A stretch of DNA of 64,000 nt from Streptomyces sp. NBC_00273 (GCF_036178145.1 NZ_CP108067.1:9377001-9441000); one strand, 5' to 3'; shown: positions 52,641 through 61,558, numbered from the stretch's first letter. The notes: generated by a model from the sequence alone, not told the origin. Made by a program: numbers and translations.

Positions 52641-53397
52641 CGAGGTCCGAGCAGCACAGACGGCGGCAGGCCGGGAGCGCGTCGTCCGGCTCGCGTTCGG
52701 GAGCATGGCCGCGCACACCCTGCGCGCAGCGGTCCGCCTGGAAGTCGTGGAACTGATCGGCGACGGACCGCGCACAGCCGCCGAGGTGACCCCGACGGGC
52801 GCGCTCCTCGGCCCCGGGCACCCCGACTCCCTCGCGTCGTTCGTCCGCGTGTTCGCCGATCCGGCGATCGTCAGCGCCTGGGAGCACCTGCAGAGCAGCG
52901 ACCGTACGGGAGAGATTGCGTTCAATTCGGTTTTCGGCAGGGACTTCTTCAGCCATCTCGCCCGACACCCCGAGCTCTCCACGGAATTCAATGCGGCAAT
53001 GGGCCAGGTCGCCTCCGAGACCGCCGCCGTCCTGCCACGAGCCTTCGACTTCAGTCGGTTCGCCTCGGTCACGGACGTCGGTAGGGGCAACGGCACCCAG
53101 CTGGCCGCCGTCCTCGAAACACACCCGGGTCTCGCCGGCGTGGTCATCGATACTGCCGACGGCCTCGCAGAGGCTGAGAAGACACTGGCGCGGCACGGGC
53201 TGGAGGACCGCTGCTCCCTCATTGCCGGGGACTTCTTCCAGTCGGTCCCGCGGGGCTCGGACGTGTGCCTCGTGAAGAGCATCCTGCACGACTGGACGGA
53301 CACCCAAGCGGTCACGATCCTGCGCCACTGCCGCCAGCTGCTGCCACCTGGTGGCGTAACGGCCGCGATGGGCCGCCTCGTGTCGCCGGGCTGGTGA
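52641..53397 (+). pseudogene. Small-molecule O-methyltransferase with internal deletion and 3' truncation
   Basis: The longest frame (52705-53397) starts AAHTLRAAVRLEVVELIGDG then jumps within a few residues to TGALLGPGHPDSLASFVRVF, so ~60 residues of the dimerisation domain are missing. The SAM site reads VTDVGRGNGTQLAAVLETHP, where the family has DVGGG.G. It continues LIAGDFFQSVPRGSDVCLVK and SILHDWTDTQAVTILRHCRQ, then stops early at 53395-53397 before the last ~40 residues. Plant-type methyltransferase family used in natural-product biosynthesis. Codon usage is still good, so decay is probably recent. Confidence 0.75.
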
Positions 53398-53818
53398 GCC
53401 TGGTGCTGGGTCGGGTGCGCAGGCGCGGGGTAGGCAAGGGGCAGCAACGACTCGACAAACAGGGGGATCGAGTTGCTCATGCCCAGCGATGCGCCTGTGA
53501 GGATCAGGGTGTTGCACAGTGACGGGCTGGTCCAGGACGCGCAGCAGAGCCGCAGGATCTTCCAGCACTGGGCGCGGCGGGACGAGCTGTCGGACGAATG
53601 GGCTGCCGAGTGGGCTGCGTACGCCCTGCCACACCCCGGCGTACTGGGGTGGCGGCTTGACGGCCGCTGCTGCCAGGAGCTGCCTGTGGGCTGAGCCAGG
53701 AGCGAATCCGGGGCAAGCACTCCGCCGCCTCGTGATTGCCCCGCCCCGTGAAGGCTGCCGGGCGCCGAGCAGTATGTGTGAAACTCCCTCTGAATGATCA
53801 CTCGGGGGGAGTTTCGCG
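53398..53818. other. Gap with no firm gene
   Basis: About 420 bases. A plus-strand frame near 53475-53694 (RIRVLHSDGLVQDAQQSRRI, FQHWARRDELSDEWAAEWAA) has fairly natural composition but no start signal or known family. The 5' hairpin of the next gene is at 53780-53815. Confidence 0.4.
53780..53815 (+). promoter_or_regulatory. Leader hairpin covering the ribosome binding site
   Basis: GAAACTCCC (53780-53788) pairs with GGGAGTTTC (53807-53815). The right arm contains most of the GGGGGAG ribosome binding site of the TTG-start gene at 53819, so folding would limit translation. Confidence 0.5.
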
Positions 53819-54412
53819 TTGAACGCGCTGTTGAAGAGGGTGTGGATCGGGCTGGCCGCGACCTTGATCGTGAGTCTGGCCGCCGTGGTCGCGCCGGACC
53901 ACGTTCAGATAGACGACGACGGGCGCATCCACCTGGGCGCGCCCGCGCCCACGCCGACGCCGTCCTTGGCCACGGCGGCGCCCGCACCGGAGTCCACGTC
54001 ACCGCCCCTCACACGGGACGCCGTGGACGAGGTGATCCGGACCGCGGTCAGCGCGGCGGGCCTCGACCCGGCGCAGGGCCGCCCGACCGTCGCGGCCGAC
54101 GCCAACTCGAACAGGACGGGCTGGATGGCCATCCGCGAGAGAACCGCCGCGCCGTCGGAAATGAATGCGATCTGTGCCGACCTGGAGCGCCAGGGCTGGA
54201 CGCTGAACCCGAACCCGAAGGGCGACGGCCCTGATTCCTCCCGCAGCTACAAGCGCGGGGGCTGGTACCTGCTCGTGAGTACGCGTGGCAAGTCCCAGGC
54301 GCCGTCCAGCACCTCCGCCTTGACCGACGCGCAGACCTACCTGACCCTGACCGGGTTGCAGCTGAACCTTTCCGACATCCCCCTCCCCGAGATCACCGTC
54401 CGCATCGGCTGA
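53819..54412 (+). CDS. Hypothetical exported or membrane-anchored protein
   Basis: 197 residues from TTG 53819 with GGGGGAG about 8 nt upstream. One N-terminal hydrophobic segment (KRVWIGLAATLIVSLAAVVA), a Thr/Pro-rich linker (APAPTPTPSLATAAPAPEST), and a folded C-terminal domain (~70-197: AVDEVIRTAVSAAGLDPAQG, MNAICADLERQGWTLNPNPK, KRGGWYLLVSTRGKSQAPSS). No family recognised. The anchor-linker-domain layout suggests an extracytoplasmic role. Confidence 0.75.
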   Translation: MNALLKRVWIGLAATLIVSLAAVVAPDHVQIDDDGRIHLGAPAPTPTPSLATAAPAPESTSPPLTRDAVDEVIRTAVSAAGLDPAQGRPTVAADANSNRTGWMAIRERTAAPSEMNAICADLERQGWTLNPNPKGDGPDSSRSYKRGGWYLLVSTRGKSQAPSSTSALTDAQTYLTLTGLQLNLSDIPLPEITVRIG

Positions 54413-54589
54413 CCCCTCGCAGAGAAGCCCACACCGTCGCCCCGGGTCACCCCGGGACACCCCGGGCCCTGGACCCGGCCGAGTTGGCCGGCCCTGTGCG
54501 GGAGTACTTGTCCCACCTGTAGCCGCGCCTGACGCAGCGAAGTGCATGAGGGCTTGGAGGCCGTTCCGAAACGCCTCACCGCTCCTGCC

Positions 54590-55348
54590 TGACCCGGGGG
54601 CAGGGCGACGCTCGCCGGGGTCGTGCACGCCGTACGGCCGTCTGCGGTTTCACGCCGAGTTCGCCGAGTCGGCGTTGCTTCTCGGCGTTGAGCCGGTCCC
54701 AGTCCCGTCGTTGGGTGGCGAGCCACTGTCCGATGTCCTCTCGGTGCCGGGTCACTCCAGGGACGATCGCGGTCGGCCCCGGCGACCTCGTCGAAGGGCG
54801 GGGCAAGGCAGGCGCAGTGGCGCAGTGGCGCTGCCAGTTGACGGTCCACCCGTGTTCGCGGGGGGTTCCAGTCGGGGTGATCGCGGCGAGCTGTGCCGCT
54901 CGCCACTGCGCCCGATCGGGGGTCTTTGTCCAACCCGCCTGGCCTGCGGATATTCGTGAGCCGCTGACCAACGGGCCCGTCGAGGCCCGGTGCTGTGGCG
55001 CGCCGCTGGTCGGACAGCCACCTGCCGAGCGGGTACACGCCCTCGACATGGTCGTGCGGCACGTCCAGCCCGCCCTCGCGCTCGCGGTACCGCCAATGCG
55101 GCTTCCAGGCAGCGTCGCCAGTCCTGGCGTTCGGCGTTGGAGACCTGGTAGCTGATCCATTTCGCGATCAGAGCCGGATCGCGCGGCGCGGCGAACCGGA
55201 GCCGCAGCCGGCGTTCCTCTTCGCCCTCCTCCTGTGCCTGACTGACCAGCAGTGACGGGTTTACGACACGCTTCCGTCCCACCTGCGGAATCGCGAGCAT
55301 TTCCACGGCGCGCTCGCCGTGCGCCCGGAGACCGTTCGGAACCCACAT
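54590..55348 (-). pseudogene. C-terminal fragment of a helicase with helicase-associated domains
   Basis: Pieces on the minus strand: LRAHGERAVEMLAIPQVGRK, FAAPRDPALIAKWISYQVSN and AERQDWRR (frame a); YREREGGLDVPHDHVEGVYP then LGRWLSDQRRA (frame b); LTNIRRPGGLDKDP, EHGWTVNWQRH and VTRHREDIGQWLATQRRDWD then RLNAEKQRRLGELG (mixed frames). These match the tail and HA repeats of the large Streptomyces DEAD/DEAH helicases. The N-terminal ~400+ residues with the motor are absent and at least two frameshifts occur (one near 55100). Its 5' edge lies 20 bases from repeat A copy 3. Confidence 0.8.
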
Positions 55349-55367
55349 GGGACGGTCGTAGGACCGT

Positions 55368-55509
55368 TGGTCTGTGGGGGAGCGTCAGCCGAACCTCGTC
55401 ATCTGAGTGTCAGTGGCGCAGGCTCAGCGCCCTGGGGCGGCCACTGACGGTGACTGCTCACCTGCTGCTGACACGGGTGGCGAAAGGCCGTGTCATCTTC
55501 ATGCCGACC
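55368..55509 (+). repeat. Dispersed repeat A, copy 3
   Basis: About 142 bases from TTGGTCTGTGGGGG to CATGCCGACC, nearly gap-free against 42010-42155. It begins next to the truncation point of the helicase fragment and ends before the TmrB-like gene. Confidence 0.88.
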
Positions 55510-55542
55510 ACCACCCAGACCTCCCAGGACGAGCGACGCCCC

Positions 55543-56067
55543 TCACATCTTGACGGCTTCTGCGATCTGCAGGGCGGCCTGGGCGGGCGTGAGGTGTGTG
55601 GTGTCGACGACCTCGGCCTCGGCGTGCAACCACGTACGGGCCGCCTCGGCGTAGGGCTCAAGGTGCTGGAGACGGAAAGGTGAGTCGGGGCCGAGAACAG
55701 TATCGCCCGCGATGCGCGCGCGGAGGGTGTCCTGGTCGGCATGGAGGACGAAGTGCTGGACCGGAATGGCATGCTCGGCAAGGCCCGAGCTGATCTCGCG
55801 CCAGTACTCCTCGACCAGGACGGTCATGGGCATCACCAGAGTGCCGCCGGTGTAGTCGAGGACGCGGCGGGCGGTCTCGACCACGAGCGGCCGCCACGGC
55901 GGCCAGTGCTGAAAGTTGTCCGTCCTGGGCAGTCCTGGCTGGATGTCCATGAGTGTCTCGCCGACCTTTTCAGCGTCGAACACCCGTGAATCCGGGATCA
56001 GCTGCTGCACGAGCGCACTCGTCGTCGTCTTGCCCGCGCCGTGCGTACCGTTGAGCCATACGATCAT
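55543..56067 (-). CDS. TmrB-like AAA-type ATPase/kinase
   Basis: 174 residues from ATG 56067. Walker A at the N-terminus (IVWLNGTHGAGKTTTSALVQ), followed by DAEKVGETLMDI, NFQHWPPWRPLVVETARRVL, GGTLVMPMTVLVEEYWREI and HFVLHADQDTLRARIAGDTV. The order matches the tunicamycin-resistance protein TmrB and related P-loop kinases found as resistance-like orphans in actinobacteria. Substrate not known. Cytoplasmic; stands alone. Confidence 0.85.
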   Translation of the reverse strand: MIVWLNGTHGAGKTTTSALVQQLIPDSRVFDAEKVGETLMDIQPGLPRTDNFQHWPPWRPLVVETARRVLDYTGGTLVMPMTVLVEEYWREISSGLAEHAIPVQHFVLHADQDTLRARIAGDTVLGPDSPFRLQHLEPYAEAARTWLHAEAEVVDTTHLTPAQAALQIAEAVKM

Positions 56068-56329
56068 GGGACCCGATGCTAGTGCTAGGCGGCCCAGGGG
56101 CACCGAGTGCGGCGGAAATCCGGTACGGCGTCGGCGCCCATTGGGGTGGCGTCGCCTGTCTTTGTGGACACCTACCGTGCTCTGACTCCGTGACTCCTGT
56201 CTTGCATGGGTCAGGAGACGTACACGCGCACAGTAGGCGCCGAAGGCGCCGTGAACTGGAGCCGGTTCCTGCCTTCCTTCCCGAACCCGGTAGGAGGAGC
56301 GCAGCGGTCGGGGCTATGCGGGCGGCGGC

Positions 56330-56783
56330 GTGTGGCCGCTGTCGAGATCCGGTCGAGGCGGTGGTGGAGTACCGCGACGGCCGACTCCGGCGTCCGCTGG
56401 CTGACGAGCATGCTGGTGGCCATGGTCGCCGTCATGGCGAGCAGGCTGATCGCCTCCGTGCCCGCGTCGGAGCCGGGGTCGGCCAGGCCGCCCTTCTGCG
56501 CTTGGCGGAACAGGTCGGTGAGGGCGTTCTCGGCGGCGTTGGGATTGGCGATGAAGGGTTGGGCGGCGAGGGCCGGCCTCGTTGGTGACGGAGGGGACCG
56601 ACTGGGAGGAGGGAGGCCAGGAGCGGTGCCTCGATGGTCGCTCGTGGACCCGGTTCTGGTCTGGCGGCGGCGAGGCGGACACCCACACGTGCGGTGAAGC
56701 GGTCGGTCAGGTGCTGGAGTCCACCTGGATGAGGGCTTCGGCGATCTGGTGCGCCGTTCCTCGTGGTCCATGCGCTTCGGCAT
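56330..56783 (-). pseudogene. TetR-family regulator, frameshifted and internally deleted
   Basis: Start MPKRMDHEERRT (56783) then a frame change to QIAEALIQVDS, the first helix of a TetR N-domain. The DNA-recognition helix is gone. A C-terminal piece reads AAQPFIANPNAAENALTDLF, RQAQKGGLADPGSDAGTEAI and SLLAMTATMATSMLVSQRTP. It is divergent from the alpha/beta hydrolase, so this was probably the repressor acting on the tandem operators at 56843-56877. Confidence 0.6.
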
Positions 56784-56842
56784 GCGTCGTGCCTCCGACT
56801 GTCGGTGGTGAGTCTGTGAGCGGCAGTCCCGGACCTGTTTAT

Positions 56843-56877
56843 GGTACCGACGTATCAATGACGTGGTACGGTCGTAT
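56843..56877 (+). promoter_or_regulatory. Tandem 13-bp direct repeats before the hydrolase gene
   Basis: GGTACCGACGTAT (56843-56855) and GGTACGGTCGTAT (56865-56877): two copies with two mismatches, offset by 22 bases (two helical turns), 32 bases before the hydrolase start. Pattern expected for a pair of repressor dimers on one DNA face. Confidence 0.6.
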
Positions 56878-56908
56878 TACGAAGAGCGGATCTTTCCCGG
56901 AGGTGCCC

Positions 56909-57841
56909 GTGCTCGAGAACACGACCCGAGTACGCCGTGACATCGGCTACTACGTGAATGACGAGCTGCGCGACCGGTACTTCGCCACCTGCGACGTCCT
57001 CTACGCGAAGGGCGCGCCCGCCCGCGCCGAGGCGGACGTCGAGACGAGCTTCGGCACCACGCACGTCTACCGGTACGGCCCCACTGATCCGGCAGCCGAG
57101 TCACGCACACCCGTGGTCCTGATACACGGTTCGGGAGGCTGCTCCGCCCAGTGGTACCCCAACACCCTTGCCCTCAGCGCCGAACGCCCCGTCTACGCTC
57201 TCGACACTCCCGGTGATCCCGGCCGCAGCGTCCAGCGCGAGCCCATGTGGCAGCCCGAGCGCGCGGCCCAGTGGCTGGACGAGGCCCTCGACGCACTGGG
57301 CCTCGACAAGGTCCACCTGATCGGCTCCTCGTACGGTGGCTGGTTGGTCATCAACCAGGTCCACCGTCGGCCCGAACGGCTCGCCTCGGTCACCGCCCTC
57401 GATCCGGGCGGCCTGGAAAAGGTGGGCCTGCGCTTCTTCGTCTGGATCTTCGCCAGCCTCTTCGCCACCTACGCTCCCAAGGCCTGGCGCCCCCGCCTCG
57501 CCAAGTGGCTGGAACAGCCGGTGCTCGTCGTCCCCGAGCTCCGCGCGATGATCCAGGCCAGCGTGAAGGCCTTCCGGATCCGCCGCCCGGCCCCGCTGCC
57601 GCTGTCGGACGCCGAACTGGGCTCCATCCGGACGCCGTTCTACCTGATCATGGGCAAGCGCAGCCTGCTCGTGCACCCGAAGCGCCAGTTGGAACGCGTG
57701 CCGCGCCTGATACCCGGCGCCCGCGCCGAGATCGTCGCCGCGACCGGCCACGGCCCGCAGATCGACCACCCCGACCTGGTCAACGCCCGGATGCTGGACT
57801 TCATGGAGGACATCGACTCCCTCGACCCGGCGGCGACGTGA
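56909..57841 (+). CDS. Alpha/beta-fold hydrolase
   Basis: 310 residues from GTG 56909, chosen because GGAGG lies 6 nt upstream and the operator repeats sit just before it (ATG 56860 would put the repeats inside the gene). Oxyanion-hole motif PVVLIHGSGGCSAQWYPNTL; nucleophile elbow GSSYGG (VHLIGSSYGGWLVINQVHRR); acid in the IRTPFYLIMGKRSLLVHPKR region; His in IVAATGHGPQIDHPDLVNAR. Cytoplasmic esterase/hydrolase; substrate unknown. Probably repressed by the now broken TetR next door. Confidence 0.93.
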   Translation: MLENTTRVRRDIGYYVNDELRDRYFATCDVLYAKGAPARAEADVETSFGTTHVYRYGPTDPAAESRTPVVLIHGSGGCSAQWYPNTLALSAERPVYALDTPGDPGRSVQREPMWQPERAAQWLDEALDALGLDKVHLIGSSYGGWLVINQVHRRPERLASVTALDPGGLEKVGLRFFVWIFASLFATYAPKAWRPRLAKWLEQPVLVVPELRAMIQASVKAFRIRRPAPLPLSDAELGSIRTPFYLIMGKRSLLVHPKRQLERVPRLIPGARAEIVAATGHGPQIDHPDLVNARMLDFMEDIDSLDPAAT

Positions 57842-57928
57842 AGCGCCACGAACACACAGCCGGACCCCGGCGGGAGACCCCGCCGACCCGAACGGTCAGC
57901 CCGCAGCCCGCATCCCGGGCCGCCGGCG

Positions 57929-58069
57929 TTCGACCGCGAGACCTACAAGCAGCGGAACACCGCCGACCGCTGCATCAACATGCTCAAGCAGTGGCGCGGT
58001 CCGGCCACCCGCTACGACAAGACCGGCACCATCCACCTCGCCGCCCTCTTCGTCTGGTCAGTACGGTGA
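57929..58069 (+). mobile_element. IS5-family transposase C-terminal fragment
   Basis: FDRETYKQRNTADRCINMLK then QWRGPATRYDKTGTIHLAAL and FVWSVR with a TGA stop at 58067: the last ~45 residues of an IS5-type DDE transposase (R..ER.IN.LK.WR..ATRYDKTA pattern). The usual Glu of NT.ER is replaced by Asp (TADRC). No other part of the element is present. Confidence 0.8.
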
Positions 58070-58135
58070 TCCGCAGGAAACGACCTAGCCCTGGAGCATC
58101 GGCGGCCCTGGGCGGGGCCGCCCATGGCCCAGGGG

Positions 58136-58345
58136 TCAGCCGCGGCGGTTGAGTTCGCCCGGCGGGATGTACACCCTGCGTGCGGGCGACAACTTGTCGA
58201 AGCGGGCCTGCTGGCGGACGTGTTCCTCTATCTGCAGCCCGTCGAGATTCTTCGTTCGTGTGGCCCTGTCGCCCCAGAGGAGGAACGCGACCAGGGCGCC
58301 GACCGGCAGTCCCACACATGCATAGAAAATGATCAAGCCGTTCAC
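58136..58345 (-). CDS. Small single-helix membrane protein
   Basis: 69 residues from GTG 58345 (GGGGG about 5 nt upstream). One N-terminal transmembrane helix (NGLIIFYACVGLPVGALVAF, LLWGD), then a short charged tail (RATRTKNLDGLQIEEHVRQQ). The C-terminus points to the cytoplasm by the positive-inside rule. Function unknown. Confidence 0.65.
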   Translation of the reverse strand: MNGLIIFYACVGLPVGALVAFLLWGDRATRTKNLDGLQIEEHVRQQARFDKLSPARRVYIPPGELNRRG

Positions 58346-58419
58346 AGCCCCCCAGCGAAGATCAGCAAGCGTACTGAGTCTGCTGGCGGCGTCGGGTACC
58401 AGTCAAGGGTGGGCGGTTG

Positions 58420-59282
58420 GTGGGCTGCATCTGGTCGTCCCTGCAGGCCACGATTTCCCTGCACGCCGCAGCGGGTGTCGACCTGGCGGTGTTCATGCCG
58501 CAGGTGGGCCGGATGATGACCGAGGTCCATCAGGCCGTCACCGTGAACATGGTGCGTATCAGGGCGGAGGGCACCGACCGGTGGGCGGGCCTCCTGAAGA
58601 CGACGATGCCGGAAGGCCTGGTCCGGGACGCGATCCTGGCGTCTCTGGCGCGTCCCTGGCGTGGCCGGACAGCGTGGCTGCCATGGGCCGCCTGGAAGCC
58701 GCCGGGATCGACGTCGCCCGGATCCTCACCGACGCCCAACGGGCCGGGGTCGGCGTGGACCAGGCCGCGGCCGCCGCCGAGCCCGCGCCCCGGTCGCCCG
58801 GGAGGGGACTGCCGCGGCCACGTCCGCCGTCGCTGCCGCACCGGCAGCCGGCCCGGGCCGTCACCGCCGCAGGCCGCCGCCGACCCGAAGCCCAAGAAGG
58901 ACGATGTAGTCAGTCAAGGCATGGACGTGGGATGCCGGGTCGTCACCGGCTCCAGCCCCTTGGGCACCGCGGCCCGCATCATCGGCACGGCCGTCGCGGG
59001 CCGCAACGCCTGCGACGCCGTCCGGCTGCCGTACAGCGGGCGCTACGGCGGTGAACGCAGCCTGCAGCACGGTCAAGCCAGCAGCCGACAGGTCGCTCCA
59101 CCCGGCCGCCGCCCCTCTCCGCGCTTGGCAGATGCAGCCGGGCAATGCCGACGCGTACCAAAGGGCCCTTCACCGCGTTGCCGAGCTCGCCATCGCCGAA
59201 GCCCAAGGTGCTAGGGGAGGCGTCCCGACGTTCTGAGCGTCGGAGTTGTCCATCGGGGCCACGCACCCCGTTCCTTCTGTCG
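58420..59282 (+). pseudogene. Plasmid-type (mobilisation-associated) gene remnant
   Basis: First frame: HAAAGVDLAVFMPQVGRMMT, EVHQAVTVNMVRIRAEGTDR and WAGLLKTTMPEGLVRDAILA. After a frameshift near 58655: WPDSVAAMGRLEAAGIDVAR, ILTDAQRAGVGVDQAAAA. Alternating short helical repeats of this kind occur in Streptomyces plasmid/relaxase-linked proteins. A later piece (RAWQMQPGNADAYQRALHRV, AELAIAEAQGA, to 59236) may be part of the same ruin. Start and end cannot be fixed. Confidence 0.45.
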
Positions 59283-60020
59283 TCAGGCTGACGTCGGCCA
59301 GAAGCGGCTCGGCAGCATCATCGTCATCGCGGTGTGTTCCGGAGCGATGAGCAGAGGGAAGACCGGCTCGCTCAGTACCCGTCCTGGGAGATGCCTGCGG
59401 GCGACGATGATGTCGGTGCAGTAGACGGCCGCACTGCCCGTGAGCCGCCGGGGAACCTCCAACCGCATCTCCCGATCCATCTCGCTGGCGAGCATGCGTG
59501 AGAACGCGGCGAGTTCAGGGTCTTGCTGCCGGGTCCCCTTCAATCCGTACAGCTTCCGCGCGATGTCGAGGAGCAGGTCAGGGCCGTCGTCGAAAAACGT
59601 GGTGTCAGGGCTGTAGATCACGGCAGCCGGGAGGTCGTGCCAGCCGCGCACGAACAGATCGTTGTTCGCCTGCACGATGGCTCCCCAGACCAGCCGCCCC
59701 TCGGTCAGCAGCACGTCCTGGGCCTTCAAGATCTCCGCCAGCGGATCCTCGCGCTCCATCCAGTCGGACCTGGGTATGCGCAGGTATCTGAACTTGTCGA
59801 ACCAGGAGAAGCGGCGCGGCGCCTCGCCGAGCGATGCCCTGCACTGGGCGATGGCCATTGTTGATCCCGTCACGCCGCAGAGCGTAGCCACCACCCCCAG
59901 CGAACCCGAATCCGGGCCTGCGTCCCGAAGAACTCGGCCGAGCTGAAGGCAGAAGCGCGGGATGTCTTCGGCCCACACCATGAACAGCAGCACGGCCGTC
60001 TTGACGACCAGGATGGCCAC
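59283..60020 (-). CDS. Protein of unknown function
   Basis: Up to 245 residues from GTG 60020; a later start (GTG near 59872, VTGSTMAIAQCRASLGEAPR) is also plausible. The body has good codon bias: RYLRIPRSDWMEREDPLAEI, LKAQDVLLTEGRLVWGAIVQ, ANNDLFVRGWHDLPAAVIYS, TTFFDDGPDLLLDIARKLYG, MDREMRLEVPRRLTGSAAVY. If the long form is right, the N-terminus is hydrophobic (AILVVKTAVLLFMVWA). No family recognised. Confidence 0.65.
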   Translation of the reverse strand: MAILVVKTAVLLFMVWAEDIPRFCLQLGRVLRDAGPDSGSLGVVATLCGVTGSTMAIAQCRASLGEAPRRFSWFDKFRYLRIPRSDWMEREDPLAEILKAQDVLLTEGRLVWGAIVQANNDLFVRGWHDLPAAVIYSPDTTFFDDGPDLLLDIARKLYGLKGTRQQDPELAAFSRMLASEMDREMRLEVPRRLTGSAAVYCTDIIVARRHLPGRVLSEPVFPLLIAPEHTAMTMMLPSRFWPTSA

Positions 60021-60480
60021 GAGCCCGTTCCTGTTGCTCCTGCTCAGCGGGTATTCACGTCACGCGGCAGACCTCCGGTGTCCGGGGCCATCGAGCTCTC
60101 CCGGGCTACCGGTCGTTGTCCGGTGGGTAGGACAGACACGGCTGCTGGCGAAGAGGCCGTGTCGGAGCGGGGCGAGAGGGGCGGTCGCATAGGCCGGCAG
60201 GGGCGCGGGCCACGTCAGGTACGCAGTGCGTCCGAGCGCGGGCGCACTCGCGGCCCCGTCGCTCTCCGAGGAGATGTGGACGGCCTTCGTGTCCGTCCGT
60301 CCGTCTGCCGGCCGGCCGGCCGTGCTGCTGCTGTTCAACATGCCCTGTTCGCGGCCGTGGTGACGTCGGTGCGCTGTGCCTGGGCCGCCCGCCCGGGCGA
60401 TGGCGGGACGCGCACGGGTCCGACCGGCCGTCATGTGGTTGGATCACGCCCGACTGAATCTTCTGCGGTGGGAGGACACG
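60021..60480. other. Gap with no recognisable gene
   Basis: About 460 bases between divergent genes. The ribosome binding site GGGAGG for the DUF1877 gene ends it. No coding sequence supported. Confidence 0.5.
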
Positions 60481-60969
60481 ATGGGGGCTCGCGGGGTGCT
60501 TTTCGCGCTGGACGCCCTGGACGCTGAACGCATCCTGGCCTGCCGGGGTGATGACGAGGTCATCGCCTTGGTCGAAGAGGTCGAGGAGGGTTGGGCCAGG
60601 GACCATCTCTTTGAACTCGACAAGTCCTGGGACGCTTTGCACCGCTGCCTCACCGACGGTGATCTCGCCTTCGGGAACGGCGAGTACCCCTTGTCGCACG
60701 TCATCCTCGGAGGGAGGCTCCTGCACGAGGGCGACTACATCGTCTGTTATGTCGCCCCGGACCAGGTCCGCGAGGTCGCGGCAGCTCTCGAACCCCTGGA
60801 TGAGCAGTGGCTGAGCCACCGTTTCGCCACGCTGACGTTCGACGCCTACCAGGGTGCCGGCGACGCCGAGGACATCGCTTACACGCAGGCCTTCCTACCG
60901 GGATTGAAGAACTTCTACCGCACCGCGGCGCAGAACGGTCGCGCGGCCATCTTCACCGTCGACCAATAG
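60481..60969 (+). CDS. DUF1877 (YfbM-like) protein
   Basis: 162 residues, ATG 60481 with GGGAGGACACG directly upstream. Matches the family over its length: GARGVLFALDALDAERILAC, RGDDEVIALVEEVEEGWARD, ELDKSWDALHRCLTDGDLAF, GEYPLSHVILGGRLLHEGDY, VREVAAALEPLDEQWLSHRF, and the closing YTQAFLPGLKNFYRTAAQNG. K.WD.LH.LLTG....PLS..ILGG is diagnostic. Function unknown; often near toxin-immunity loci. Confidence 0.92.
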   Translation: MGARGVLFALDALDAERILACRGDDEVIALVEEVEEGWARDHLFELDKSWDALHRCLTDGDLAFGNGEYPLSHVILGGRLLHEGDYIVCYVAPDQVREVAAALEPLDEQWLSHRFATLTFDAYQGAGDAEDIAYTQAFLPGLKNFYRTAAQNGRAAIFTVDQ

Positions 60970-61349
60970 GTCGGGGCCGTCCCGCAGCCCGGCCGGGGAC
61001 AGGGGGCCGGTCAGCGGGAGGGAGGGGAGGCAGGCGCCGTCTATCCCCGGGCGCCGGCATCTTCCGGGCTCGGCCCCGTGGGACTGGGTTTGAGTGCTGG
61101 GTTCGTGGCAGGCCGTTGGAGATTGGCAAGGCCCCGGGCGCGTCCCGTGATAGCTCCGGACGCGCTACTGAAGTCCATGGGCAGCGTGTACGCCATGACC
61201 ACATTCATGCGGCCACCGGCTCCGCGCACGGGCAGCGGCTGAGCGTCGGCCCCGCGTTGAACGTCATGCCGTGGCAAGAGCCCCGCACTGTTCGCTTTCC
61301 GGGTGCCCGCCCTTCCCGCACGCACGCTGGCCGGAATGCCCTGCCTCGA

Positions 61350-61377
61350 GAGTGCCGAGTGCCGAGTGCCGAGTGCC
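61350..61377 (+). repeat. Heptamer tandem repeat (GAGTGCC)4
   Basis: Four exact consecutive copies of GAGTGCC followed by GCC, in a decayed region. Confidence 0.95.
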
Positions 61378-61558
61378 GCCACGCGTGACGCGAGGGAGCC
61401 GAAGACGTGCACGACGATCGCCCCCCCAAGACCTTGGCCTACCTACTGCCGGCCGAGTGGTTCGAGCAGTACATGGCACAGCACTCGGCAGAAACGGGAG
61501 CCGATCAGAGTGCCGCCTGAGAGGGCCGGACAGCAGGCAGACCAGGAGTCCCTTCGCC

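Noticed and set aside
57242..58152. Plus-strand open frame overlapping the alpha/beta hydrolase
   Set aside because: Shifted reading of the hydrolase gene; only its last part, in yet another frame, encodes the IS5 fragment reported at 57929-58069.
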